The position numbers and the translations under genes were made by a program. Of a DNA stretch of 64,000 nt, positions 38,602 to 48,300 are shown one piece after another (positions within the stretch are counted from its first letter, which is position 1; each line of letters opens with the position of its first letter). The stretch comes from Halothiobacillus sp. (lineage in GTDB: Bacteria; Pseudomonadota; Gammaproteobacteria; Halothiobacillales; Halothiobacillaceae). Location of the stretch: positions 1 through 64,000 of the forward strand of contig JAGDVP010000005.1 in NCBI GenBank assembly GCA_023255735.1, read 5' to 3'. The notes beneath the pieces are model-generated. The model did no database searches, was not told where the DNA came from, and saw nothing but the letters and a program-made list of their open reading frames with translations.

Positions 38602-39120
38602 GTGGTGCAATTAAATTTTTTCCCCAAAATGCGCTATCGCGTGCAACGCTTGACCGCAGCTATTGGCTTGGCCGGGTGGCTTGTTTTTGGCTTGGTCGCT
38701 AATGCATTTGCCGCGCCGCTTGAGTTCAGCAAGCAGGATGTGAATGGCAAGACACACGCCCTTTCGGCAGAGCGCGGCAATTACGTGGTTATCAATATTT
38801 GGGCCACCTGGTGCCCGCCGTGCCGTAAAGAATTACCGGAGCTTGCCCAATTTGCCCAAACTCACGAAAAAGATCACATCCAAGTTTGGGGGCTGAGTGT
38901 GGATGCCAATCAGTCGCCCGCTGAGCTATCGCTCTTCGCGGAGGAAAATCATTTGGGTTATCCGATTTTCAAAACCCGTCCCGATGAATTGGCTGCGTTT
39001 GGCAACATCCCGGGGATTCCTACCACTTTTTTAATTAATCCCAAGGGGGAATTGGTTGGCCGGCATGTCGGCGCCATTACGGGTGAACAATTAATGCAGA
39101 TGATTAAAAATAACCCGTAA
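38602..39120 (+). CDS. Exported TlpA-like thioredoxin
   Basis: A 172-residue periplasmic thioredoxin-fold reductase. A signal peptide or anchor covers about 1-38 (cleavage near NAFAA). The active site WATWCPPCRKEL gives C71/C74, and IPTTFLINPKGELVG carries the cis-proline. TlpA/ResA-type proteins reduce disulfides or haem-binding cysteines, or help deliver copper to oxidase. The start is GTG at 38602, eight bases after GAGG; an in-frame ATG at 38629 would shorten the signal but lacks a ribosome binding site. A second thioredoxin gene follows 55 bases downstream. Confidence 0.88.
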   Translation: MVQLNFFPKMRYRVQRLTAAIGLAGWLVFGLVANAFAAPLEFSKQDVNGKTHALSAERGNYVVINIWATWCPPCRKELPELAQFAQTHEKDHIQVWGLSVDANQSPAELSLFAEENHLGYPIFKTRPDELAAFGNIPGIPTTFLINPKGELVGRHVGAITGEQLMQMIKNNP

Positions 39121-39175
39121 CTAATTAAAAATAAATGGAATTTTTGAGATAGTTAAAATTACTCTCGGAGCTGGC

Positions 39176-39754
39176 ATGAATCATCAATCATCGCACCATT
39201 TTTCTTGGGCGCTCAAGCTGCCAACCTATGCGAGCGGGCTTAGATTGCTGCCGGCCGTGTTCATGGCGCTGTTGCTTTTTGGTGGGTGGGGCGCTGCCAA
39301 GGCGGATGGCTTCTTTGATGATTCATTTTTTGATATGTCGGCCGATGTGAAGCAAGCGCGCGCCGATCATAAGACAGGCGTTTTTCTTTTTTTTCAGATG
39401 GCCGACTGCCCTTTTTGTCATCGCATGGAAACCACGGTATTTACCGATCCTGAGGTGAAAGCTTTTATGAAAAAACATTTCATCACGGCTTCGATTGATA
39501 TCGAAGGGGATGTGTCGATGACGGATTTTCAAGGCAAACAACTCAGCCAGAAAGAATTTGCTTTCAAACAGTTTCGGGTACGCGCGACGCCGGTGATGGC
39601 GTTTATCGATACCGACGGCAAGGTAGCCACGGTGTTTACAGGCCCCACACGGTCGGCGAAGGAATTTCTAACCTTGGCTGAGTTTGTCGTCAGTGGGGCG
39701 TACAAGGAGCCGGGGAACAATTTTTTCAAATACCGCCAGCAGCACGGCAATTGA
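39176..39754 (+). CDS. Exported thioredoxin, SoxW-like
   Basis: A 192-residue exported thioredoxin-fold protein. A long signal region reaches about residue 43 (AAKA-DG). The active site FFQMADCPFCHRME gives C78/C81 in a CPFC arrangement, and VRATPVMAFIDTDG carries the cis-proline. The build resembles SoxW of sulfur-oxidising bacteria and the DsbD gamma-like thioredoxins. No other sox genes are in the window, so SoxW is a family resemblance only. Lies between the TlpA-like gene and a TolC-family gene, all on the plus strand. Confidence 0.82.
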   Translation: MNHQSSHHFSWALKLPTYASGLRLLPAVFMALLLFGGWGAAKADGFFDDSFFDMSADVKQARADHKTGVFLFFQMADCPFCHRMETTVFTDPEVKAFMKKHFITASIDIEGDVSMTDFQGKQLSQKEFAFKQFRVRATPVMAFIDTDGKVATVFTGPTRSAKEFLTLAEFVVSGAYKEPGNNFFKYRQQHGN

Positions 39755-39808
39755 GTGGGCAATCGTGTCCATTTCATTCGGCCAGTGTCGCCGGTTTGAG
39801 GATTTGAG

Positions 39809-41161
39809 ATGAGTGAGCCTTCTAGGTGGTTGATTGGGTTGCTGAGTGCCCTCGTCATGTTGGAAGGCCAGTGGTGTGCCGCCAGTGAGGCGGCGGGTGA
39901 CGCACTCACCTTACAATCGGTTTTATCGGCGCCGCTTGATCGCCAATACGGGGTGATGTCAGCAGCGGCAGATATCTTAGAAGCGAAGGCTAACCGCGCG
40001 TTAGTAGATAGCTGGTATGACCCCACCGTGTCGATTCAAGGCCATCTGCGCTACATTCAGCCAAGCCGCGTGGCGACCGATCCCAATACGCGGGAGGACA
40101 ACGCCATCGGTATCAGTGCGCGCCAGCGCCTTTACGATTTTGGCCGACAAGCAATGCGCGAGGGGGCAGCAAAGCAACAGGTTATTAGCGCAGAGCTTGG
40201 CTTATTTAGCAAAGAACAGCAGCAGCGGCTGGCATTACTGAATGCTTTTTTTGCGGTATTAATTAATGATCAAATTTATACCGTGCAAAACGAGCGCATG
40301 GCGGTGGAATATGTGCGCTTGGATAAGGCCAAAGATCGCAAAGAATTAGGCTTGGCTTCCGATTACGATTTGGCGCTTTTGCAACGTGCCTATGAAGAGG
40401 TGCTCTTCGCACGAGCCCGCGCCGATGCCGATCGACGCTTAGCCCGCCGCCACTTAGCTGAGCTGCTTGGCGTGCCTGAACAAATTCCTGCCAAATTGGC
40501 GATACCGCATTTGAGCAAGTGGCTATCAGAAAAACCGCCCGAACTGGACCTGGCGATTAAAGATGCTCTGCAAAATAACCCAGAACTTGAAGCCCTGCGC
40601 GCCCGTTATCGTGCATCCGAGCAATCCCTAAACGCGGCGCGCGATCACAATGCGCCCACCATCTTCGCTGAGGTGAATGGCGATTATTATCAGCGGGAAT
40701 TAGGTTCCCGTGATCCTTTGCGCGCTGGGGTTTATATTGATTTTCCTTTGTACGACGGCAGGTTGCGGGATGCACAAATTGGCAAAGCCCAAGCCGCGCG
40801 CATGAAGCTTGCTGCAAAAATTGCTGAACAGGAGGCCAATCTCCGTGAGGCGACCGCGCGAACATTGGAACTGATTGAGGTCTACCGAACCGCTGCGACC
40901 AGTCGGGTCAAGGCGCTGGAAAACTTCTCCGATCTTAATTTCACCCGCAAACAAACGCTGTACCAAATGGAAAAGGCAACCGACTTGGGTGATGCGATGG
41001 TCGAAGAATCATCCGCGCAACTCGAACGCATGCGCACCACCTATGCCTTGGCCGTGTATTGGGCCGAATTAGCCGCCCTGCAAGGTCAACCGATTGATCG
41101 CATCCTTGCGCCCTTACCTTCGTCCGGCGTGTTACCCAGCCCCCATGAGCCCACACCATGA
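39809..41161 (+). CDS. TolC family outer-membrane protein
   Basis: A 450-residue outer-membrane efflux protein with a signal peptide (about 1-28) and two related halves rich in long helices. The repeated feature ADILEAKANRALVDSWYDPTVS and AARDHNAPTIFAEVNGDYYQ marks the helix-strand boundaries of the outer-membrane factor fold; REDNAIGISARQRLYDFGRQ and GVYIDFPLYDGRLRDAQIGKA are the corresponding beta segments. It overlaps the downstream adaptor gene by ATGA. No inner-membrane pump is encoded next to it. Confidence 0.9.
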   Translation: MSEPSRWLIGLLSALVMLEGQWCAASEAAGDALTLQSVLSAPLDRQYGVMSAAADILEAKANRALVDSWYDPTVSIQGHLRYIQPSRVATDPNTREDNAIGISARQRLYDFGRQAMREGAAKQQVISAELGLFSKEQQQRLALLNAFFAVLINDQIYTVQNERMAVEYVRLDKAKDRKELGLASDYDLALLQRAYEEVLFARARADADRRLARRHLAELLGVPEQIPAKLAIPHLSKWLSEKPPELDLAIKDALQNNPELEALRARYRASEQSLNAARDHNAPTIFAEVNGDYYQRELGSRDPLRAGVYIDFPLYDGRLRDAQIGKAQAARMKLAAKIAEQEANLREATARTLELIEVYRTAATSRVKALENFSDLNFTRKQTLYQMEKATDLGDAMVEESSAQLERMRTTYALAVYWAELAALQGQPIDRILAPLPSSGVLPSPHEPTP

Positions 41162-41976
41162 ATCCAAAAACCTTAATTCAGCGCGCTTTCCTGTCTTTAT
41201 GCTTGGGGTTGATGTTGGCGTGTTGGTTGGGTTCGCGTGCCCAAGCAGCGCAACCCGTGCAAGAACCTGCCTCAACTGCCACAGCCGTGAGCGCGACACT
41301 CGCTTGGGCCGATGTGACTCGGCTTTCGACCCCGGTTTCGGGGGTGGTGGCGGCTTTGCCGGTTCAGCCAGGCCAAGTGGTGGCGAAAGGGGCTGTGCTG
41401 CTGCGGCTAGATCGAGCGCCCTTTGCCGATCGTTTGGCCGCAAGCCAGGCCGAGCGTGCTGGCTTAGTGCGCGCGGGGGCGGAGGCAGGGCGAGACGCTG
41501 AACGCACGCAGCAATTATTTGATCGCACAGTCGCCTCCGAATCCGAGCGCCAAGATGCTCTCATCAAGCAGGAAAAAACCCAATCTCAATTAAGTGCTGC
41601 CAAGGCTCGCACGGATCTGCGGCAGTGGGAGCTTGCCCGCTCTGAGTTACTCGCGCCCTTTGCGACCCGAATTTTAAGTGTTGAGACAGCTGTCGGCGAA
41701 ACCGTCTCCAGTGAATTGAGTGCGCCTACATTAATGCGCATTGCCCGCGCGGATTTGATGAATGCCGAGGCTAATTTGAACCCCAGCACGGCGGTCGGCA
41801 TTCAGTTAGGTCAGTTGCTTAAGGTGCAGGTCAATCAAACGACCGTGAGCGGGCGGGTGGTTGGGTTAGCCAGTGAGTCGTCTGCCACGGGGACAAGCTA
41901 TCGTTTGACGGTGCAGTTTCAACCCCAAACTGGTTGGATTGCCGGTTTGCCTGCCCGAATTGATTTGTCTAACTAA
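41158..41976 (+). CDS. Periplasmic adaptor (HlyD/RND-type) protein
   Basis: A 272-residue membrane-fusion-type adaptor. Signal peptide about 1-31, then the first lipoyl half (PVSGVVAALPVQPGQVVAKGAVLLRLD), a helical hairpin (about 88-150, Ala/Glu/Arg-rich), the second lipoyl half (LLAPFATRILSVETAVGETV) and a beta-barrel segment. Adaptors normally join a TolC-type channel to an inner-membrane pump. Here the TolC partner overlaps upstream, but the next gene is the convergent amidotransferase, so the pump must be elsewhere or absent. Shorter than typical RND adaptors (about 370). Confidence 0.85.
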   Translation: MNPKTLIQRAFLSLCLGLMLACWLGSRAQAAQPVQEPASTATAVSATLAWADVTRLSTPVSGVVAALPVQPGQVVAKGAVLLRLDRAPFADRLAASQAERAGLVRAGAEAGRDAERTQQLFDRTVASESERQDALIKQEKTQSQLSAAKARTDLRQWELARSELLAPFATRILSVETAVGETVSSELSAPTLMRIARADLMNAEANLNPSTAVGIQLGQLLKVQVNQTTVSGRVVGLASESSATGTSYRLTVQFQPQTGWIAGLPARIDLSN

Positions 41977-41985
41977 TTCGAGCGG

Positions 41986-43764
41986 TTAGCAATTATTTTG
42001 CTGCAGCCATAATTCAAACACGGCCAAATGCCAGAGTTTTGAGCCCTGTAGGCGGGTGAAGTGTTGATCGGGCGCGGCCAGCAGGCGGTTAACGTATTGT
42101 GGTTCAAACAGCCCGCGGGTTTGTGCGGTGGGTGTGCTTAAAATGTCGCGCATAAATTCAAAAAATGGCCCGCGCACATATTTAAGGGCCGGCACGGGGA
42201 AATAGCCTTTGGGGCGATCGATCACCGCATCGGGGATTCGCCCGCGCGCGATGCGCTTGAGTATCCCTTTGCCGCCGCAGTCGAGTTTGAATTGGGCGGG
42301 CATCTGCATGGCTAATTCCACGAGTTTATGATCTAAAAACGGCACGCGCGCTTCAAGCCCCCAAGCCATCGTCATGTTATCGACCCGTTTAACCGGATCA
42401 TCCACAATCAAGGTGCTGGTATCAAACCCCAGCACCCGGTTGATATAGTTGCCACCTTTGATTTTTGAAAGCTCAAGACTCAAGCGGGCACGGGTGTGAT
42501 CCTCTCCGCGGAAGGGCGCGGTTACCAAACTCAAAAATTCTTCATGGTCGCGATCAAAATAAAATGGCGCAAAGCGTTCAATATCTGTGCCTTGCGCGGC
42601 CGCCATCTTGGGATACCAAAAATAGCCGCCAAATACTTCATCGGCGCCTTGGCCGCTGAGTACCACTTTAACTTCTCGGGACACCTGCTCGGATAAGAGA
42701 TAAAACGCAATCGCATCTTGCGCGAACATAGGCTCGCTCATCTGCGCTACCGCCTCGGGCAAACGGGTGAGTACTTGGTTATTGGGAATATGAAAGCGGT
42801 GATGCAAGGTGCCATAACGCGCGGCCACCGGGTCTGAGAACTCAAATTCGCTGCCTTTTTCTTCGGGCTGATCTTCAAAACCAATCGTGAAGGTTTGTGG
42901 TGTTAGGCCTGCCTCGGCGGCCAAGGCCACAATCAAGGAGGAATCCAGCCCGCCTGAGAGCAAAACACCCACCGGTACATCACTAATATCTAGGCGTTTT
43001 TTAACGGCATGTAGCAAGCCTTGGTGGATGGCTTCTGTCCATTGGGCTTCAGTCCAATCTTCTTTCTCGGTGGCGTCAATTTGCCAATAGCGATGCAACG
43101 TTTTTTGACCATGCGCATCCACCGTTAACGTGCAGCCGGGGGCTAATTTACGCACGCCTTGAAACACGGTGTGTGGCGCGGGCACAGAGCCATGCAAGGT
43201 GAATTGATGGTGCAGGGCAATGGGGTCAAAATCCGTATTAACACGGCCACCCGCCAGTAGCGCAGGCAGGCTTGAGGCAAAGCGCAAAGGCGCTTGGGGG
43301 TCGCGCGGGTTCTCGGTGTAATACAAGGGTTTAATGCCTAGCCTGTCGCGTGCCAAAAACAGGCTGCCCGTTTTCATGTTCCAAATGGCAAAGGCAAACA
43401 TCCCCGAGAGGTGGGTCACGCAATCGCTGCCCCATTGGGCGTAAGCTTTGAGGATGACCTCGGTATCGCCCGTGGATTCAAACCTATGCCCTAGAGCGCG
43501 TAATTCCTGCCGCAATTCGGGGTGGTTGTAGATGGTGCCATTAAACGCCAACGCTAAGCCGTGCGCGCGGTCAATCATGGGCTGGGCGCCATGAAAACTT
43601 AAATCAAGAATGGCAAGCCGCCGATGCCCCAGTGCCAAAGCGCCATCGGAAAAGCTGCCCTCATGATCGGGGCCGCGCCTATCGAGCCGATCCATCATAC
43701 GGCGCACCGCACCGAGATCCGGGCGCGTGCCGGGCGCGCTTAACCAACCACAAATTCCGCACAT
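41986..43764 (-). CDS. Asparagine synthetase-family amidotransferase, NAGGN type
   Basis: A 592-residue glutamine-dependent amidotransferase. The Ntn-glutaminase half begins with the nucleophile C2 (MCGICGWLS), and the synthetase half has the PP-loop GVLLSGGLDSSLIVAL. The frame upstream to 43830 would bury Cys2 and is rejected. Segments such as SLPALLAGG, MSEPMFAQDAIAFYLLSEQ, LSGQGADEVFGGYFWYPKM, VDNMTMAWGLEARVPFLDHKLVEL and the end LQGSKLWHLAVFELWLQ resemble the N-acetylglutaminylglutamine amidotransferase group, which makes the osmolyte NAGGN, more than plain AsnB. The usual partner synthetase and M42 peptidase are not adjacent. Family firm; NAGGN versus asparagine is unresolved. Confidence 0.8.
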   Translation of the reverse strand: MCGICGWLSAPGTRPDLGAVRRMMDRLDRRGPDHEGSFSDGALALGHRRLAILDLSFHGAQPMIDRAHGLALAFNGTIYNHPELRQELRALGHRFESTGDTEVILKAYAQWGSDCVTHLSGMFAFAIWNMKTGSLFLARDRLGIKPLYYTENPRDPQAPLRFASSLPALLAGGRVNTDFDPIALHHQFTLHGSVPAPHTVFQGVRKLAPGCTLTVDAHGQKTLHRYWQIDATEKEDWTEAQWTEAIHQGLLHAVKKRLDISDVPVGVLLSGGLDSSLIVALAAEAGLTPQTFTIGFEDQPEEKGSEFEFSDPVAARYGTLHHRFHIPNNQVLTRLPEAVAQMSEPMFAQDAIAFYLLSEQVSREVKVVLSGQGADEVFGGYFWYPKMAAAQGTDIERFAPFYFDRDHEEFLSLVTAPFRGEDHTRARLSLELSKIKGGNYINRVLGFDTSTLIVDDPVKRVDNMTMAWGLEARVPFLDHKLVELAMQMPAQFKLDCGGKGILKRIARGRIPDAVIDRPKGYFPVPALKYVRGPFFEFMRDILSTPTAQTRGLFEPQYVNRLLAAPDQHFTRLQGSKLWHLAVFELWLQQNNC

Positions 43765-43910
43765 GGGGCGTACCTTTCTTGAATCAAAAGAGGAGATGAT
43801 TCTAACAGTAGCCACCGATTCTGGCGGCATCGGTGCGAATCGATCAAGAAAATCCGCGTTAAATCAGGTAAATTGCTTGGCTTATTTTAACCCAATGCCG
43901 AGGAGCCTTT

Positions 43911-44681
43911 ATGTCCAGTATCTATCTTCAAACCGCGCTCGCCGCCGCCCGCGCTGCCGAAACAGTGGTACGAAAATACTGGCAGCAAAATATCGACATC
44001 ACGATTAAGGCGGATGCTTCGCCGGTCACAATTGCCGATGTGGAAACCGAAGAGGCGATTAAAGCGGTGATTCTCGCCGCGTTTCCCGAGCATGGTTTTT
44101 ATGGTGAGGAAACGGGTAAAACGCGCGCTGATGCAGAATTTACTTGGCTGGTTGATCCCATCGACGGCACCAAAAGCTTCGTGCGGGAATATCCGTTTTT
44201 CTCAACCCAAATTGCCTTGATGCGGGGCGATGAGCTTATTTTAGGGGTTTCCAGTGCGCCGGTATTTGGCGAGTATGCCTATGCCGAGCTTGGCGGCGGT
44301 GCCTTTTGGATGGATAAGGCGGCCAAAGTGAGCCGCATTGACACCCTGGCCGCGGCCACGCTATCGGTGGGAAATTTGAAAACCTTGGCGGCAAACCCAG
44401 AAGGCTGGGCGGGTTTGGCAAGTATCGTGCGCGAGGTCAATCGCACGCGGGGCTATGGCGATTTTTATCATTACCACTTGCTGGCACGCGGTGCAATTGA
44501 TTTAGTGCTGGAATCGGATGTGAACGTGCTGGATATCGCCGCGTTATCGGTCATTGTGCGTGAAGCGGGCGGGGTGTTTACCGATTTGAACAACCAACCG
44601 GTCGGCTTGGATACCACCACCGTGTGCGCGGCGGCCACCCCTGCGCTGCACCGCGAGGCGCGGCGGCGCTTGGGCTACTAA
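43911..44681 (+). CDS. Inositol monophosphatase-family phosphatase (HisN-like)
   Basis: A 256-residue magnesium-dependent, lithium-sensitive-type phosphatase. Metal ligands: YGEETG (E66/E67), the hallmark VDPIDGTKSF (D82, D85) and NVLDIAALSVIVREAGG near the C-terminus. The KSFVREYPFFSTQIALM region resembles histidinol phosphatases of the HisN type, but SuhB- and CysQ-like activities cannot be excluded from sequence by eye. It starts after GAGG (GAGGAGCC), is divergent from the amidotransferase gene and is followed by a probable terminator. Confidence 0.85.
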   Translation: MSSIYLQTALAAARAAETVVRKYWQQNIDITIKADASPVTIADVETEEAIKAVILAAFPEHGFYGEETGKTRADAEFTWLVDPIDGTKSFVREYPFFSTQIALMRGDELILGVSSAPVFGEYAYAELGGGAFWMDKAAKVSRIDTLAAATLSVGNLKTLAANPEGWAGLASIVREVNRTRGYGDFYHYHLLARGAIDLVLESDVNVLDIAALSVIVREAGGVFTDLNNQPVGLDTTTVCAAATPALHREARRRLGY

Positions 44682-44709
44682 TTGCTGTTAAATAAGCGTT
44701 AATTGCCCG

Positions 44710-44735
44710 CAGCCTTGCGCATTAGGGCTGTTTTT
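44710..44735 (+). terminator. Probable terminator after the IMPase-family gene
   Basis: CAGCCTT and AGGGCTG form a 7-base stem (one G-T pair) around loop GCGCATT, followed by five T. It lies about 30 bases past the phosphatase stop. Confidence 0.5.
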
Positions 44736-44860
44736 GCGCAACCCTGCCAACCCTGCTTGAGGGCTGATTTTAAATTTTTAAATCTTCAATCTTGCGAGCA
44801 TGTTAGCGCAAGCAATGAGATGAATTTGCGGCTTAATTTTTTTGGAAAGTGTGGTTTTTC

Positions 44861-45196
44861 ATGACCGATGTCGTCAATTTTCTGACCTTTCGCAGCTTAA
44901 TTAGCCCTTATGCTTTGATTGGGTTTTATTATCTGGGCGCGCTGTTCATGCCGGTAGCGGCTTGGTTCTTTTGGCGCTGGCTTGGCTTGCGTTATGGCTG
45001 GCTGCGCCAAGTACAAAGGACGGTGGGTGCGTTCAGTCGCCAAGTGCTCAGCCCCGCCCAGCGGGTAGGATTTTTTTTGACTTGCCTTGTGTGCTTTTTG
45101 TTTATGGAGCTTTTTTGGCGGATGCTGTTTGAGTTTTTAATCGCTTATTTGCACATGGCGCAAGATATTCAAACACTGGTGCGGCCGGCGCCTTGA
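44861..45196 (+). CDS. Small membrane protein, DUF4282-like
   Basis: A 111-residue protein with two strong membrane helices (about 17-38 and 67-92). The opening NFLTFRSLISPYALIGFYYLGA and the second helix followed by an amphipathic end (RMLFEFLIAYLHMAQDIQTL) resemble DUF4282 proteins, whose function is unknown. The ATG at 44861 lies behind GGAAAG; a GTG four codons earlier overlaps that sequence and is less likely. It is followed after 133 bases by the alpha-2-macroglobulin gene on the same strand. Confidence 0.65.
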   Translation: MTDVVNFLTFRSLISPYALIGFYYLGALFMPVAAWFFWRWLGLRYGWLRQVQRTVGAFSRQVLSPAQRVGFFLTCLVCFLFMELFWRMLFEFLIAYLHMAQDIQTLVRPAP

Positions 45197-45329
45197 TTTA
45201 ACGCGCTGTCGCTTTTTTATCATGAGTTGCAAAGCAGAATCGTGTACAATTTTGGCTAAATTTTTCTCAAAAAATTAATCAGTTAGAGTCAAAACGCAAT
45301 ACTTTGCCTCAATCATTAAAAAGGAATTT

Positions 45330-48300
45330 ATGATGCAGCACCCAGAATCCACTTCACCTGAGTCCACGCCACCGGCCCCTGATGTGCCCGAAGATACGCC
45401 CGCCGTTCAAACAAATTTTTCATCAAGCGGCGAAAAGCCCGGGGTTTTTGCGCGCTTTTGGGTCAGCCTTTTTGGTGCTATTTCTTGGCGTGCACCTCAG
45501 TGGCTATCTCGGCTGAAACGCGCTATACGCTTGCAACCGGTGCGGGCGGTGGGTGCTTTTTTGTTGATGCTCGCGCTCGGCATGGGCGGCTTTTTTGGGT
45601 ATCAGGCGTATCAAAATCGGCCTGAACCGATCAAACCACCCCGCGTGCAGGTAACGCTAACAGCGCCTGCCGTGACCGATTACACGCACACGCCGATTAC
45701 GATTAGCCCCTTGGTGGTGGATTTTTCGGCTTCAGTTGCGCCAATTGAGCTTGTGGGCAAGCCCGCCAAGCAGGGCATTGAATTAAGCCCACCCCTAGCG
45801 GGGCAATGGGTGTGGCAATCCGATAAGGAACTGCAATTTACGCCCGCCGTTGATTGGCCGGTGGGGCAAAAATTTAATCTCAAATTTAATCAACAAACGG
45901 CGCTGACTGCCGGGGTTTTGCTTGAAAAAACCGCATTTGATTTTAATACCGTCGCGTTTGCCGCCACCATTCAAAGCGCCGAGTTTTATCAAGACCCGCA
46001 AGACCCGTTAAAAAAATCCGCGATATTCGGGGTGAATTTCAATTATCCGGTTGATCCCAAAACGTTTGAGCCAGCCGTTACCCTGGCGATGTTATCGCCC
46101 AACCCATCGATTAAAAATCAATGGGTGGCGGGCGCCCCCCAAAAATTTTCCGTTACCTATGATCAACGCAATTTAAATGCCTTTGTGCATTCCGCGCCTT
46201 TAAGCGTGCCGCAAGATACCCAACCCATGCGTTTTACTTTGGCCGATGGGGTGAGGAGTATTCGGGGCGGGGCGCATTTGTCCGAGCCTTTGGTGCAAAC
46301 CGTGCAAATTCCGGGTTTGTATAGTTTGGCGATTACCGATACCCAAGTGACCTTGGTGGATAATGCGCAATTTGAGCCCACTCAAACTCTCATTTTGGGC
46401 ACCAGCGCGCCGGTAACCGGCAAAGATTTAAGCCAAAAAGTCAAAGCTTGGCTCTTGCCGACCCGCGGACCCAATGGCCAGCCAAATTATGGCTGGTCAC
46501 CAAGCGCGGTGAGCGAGGCGGTCTTAAAGCAAGCCACTGAGCTGCCGCTTGCCGTGCAACCCACCGAGCGTGAATATGCAAGCATTCATGGTTTTAAATT
46601 TACCGCGCCGCCCCAGCGCTCCATTTATGTGCAAGTGAGCCGTGGGTTGAATGGCTTTGGTGGCTATGTGTTGGGTCAATCCAAGGGGGTGGTGCTGAAC
46701 GTGCCTGAGTATCCCCAGCTCTTAAAATTAATGGGGCAGGGCGCTTTGCTCTCGCAAAATGGCGATCACCGAATTTCGGTGGTGGCGCGCAATGTGCCGG
46801 GCATGCGGGTGAGTGTGGCGCGCGTGCTGCCCACGCAAATGCAGCATTTGGTGGCATTTAATCAAGGTAGTTTCGCGCATCCGATGCTTCGGATTGCGCC
46901 CGATCATCTGGTGCAACGATTCGTGCAAACCGAGGCTCTGCCGGATGCCGACCCCACCAAGGCGGTGTACGCCGGGGTTGATTTATCTCAATATTTAGGC
47001 AGCGGTGCCCAGCGTAAACGTGGCGTGTTTTTGGTTCGGCTCACGCCTTGGGATCCCAATCAAGCTGATGATTCGGGTCAAAATCAAGATCAAGATGATT
47101 CCGAGCAGAATAGTCCGTTTGATGCTAACAGCTACCAAGATGAAGCGGCCATCGGTGATGCCCGTTTAATTGTGGTGACGGATTTAGGCATTCTCGCTAA
47201 AAAATCTCTCGATGGCAGCCGTGATGTGTTCGTGCAATCCATCACCACCGGCAAGCCCGTGGCTAATGCGGTGGTGAAGGTGATTGCTGAAAACGGCGAA
47301 ACCTTGCTCAGCCAAACCACCGATGCCGATGGGCATGTAGTTTTCCCCACGTTAAACGGCTTTAAGCGCGAACAAAAGCCTGTGATGTTTTCGGTGTATC
47401 ACAGCGATAGCGCCGCTGCAGGTGCAGGAAATGCTACGGGTACCGATTTCTCGTTCTTGCCGATTGAAGGGCAAGATCGGGCGCTCAATTATTCGCGCTT
47501 TGATGTGGGCGGTGCACCGAGTGCGGCATCGGCCAACGAATTGAGCGCCTATGTGTTCTCGGATCGCGGTTTGTACCGGCCCGGCGATGAATTTCATATT
47601 GGTCTGATTGTGCGTGCGGCGAGTTGGCAGCAATCGGTTGCCGGTGTGCCATTAAAAATTGAGCTCGTTGATCCGCGCGGGATGACGGTGGCCAAAGAGC
47701 GAATTTCACCCGATCAAAGTGGTTTTATGCAATGGCAATATACACCGAGCGAAACCGCCCCCACCGGCGCGTGGATAGTGAATTTGTATCTGATTCACAA
47801 CGCGGATGACACCACTTTGCTGGGTTCCACCACCGTACAAGTTAAAGAATTTGAGCCGGATCAAACCCGCGTGACGGCGCAATTGCAGCCCGCCACCGTG
47901 GTCGGCTGGGTGAAACCCTCGGCGCTGCATGCGCTCATTCAAGCCGATACGTTGTTTGGAACGCCGGCCGATCAGCGCCGGGTAACGGCAAGCTTAACCT
48001 TGCGCCCGGCTTTTCCGGCCTTTGCCGCGTTTGCCGATTATCACTTTTATGACCCGGAACGCGCCAAGGATGGGGTAACCGAAACCCTGCAAGAGCAAAC
48101 CACCGATGCCAAAGGCGCCGCTGATTTTGCGCTAAATTTATCGAGCTTTGCGCCGGCAACGTATTCATTGCGCTTTTATGCCCAGGTGTTTGAGCCAGAC
48201 AGCGGGCGGAATGTAGCGGCCACGGCGAGCACGCTGGTATCAAATGCAGATTATTTAATTGGGCTTAAAGCGGGTGGGAATCTGGATTTCATCCCGCGGG

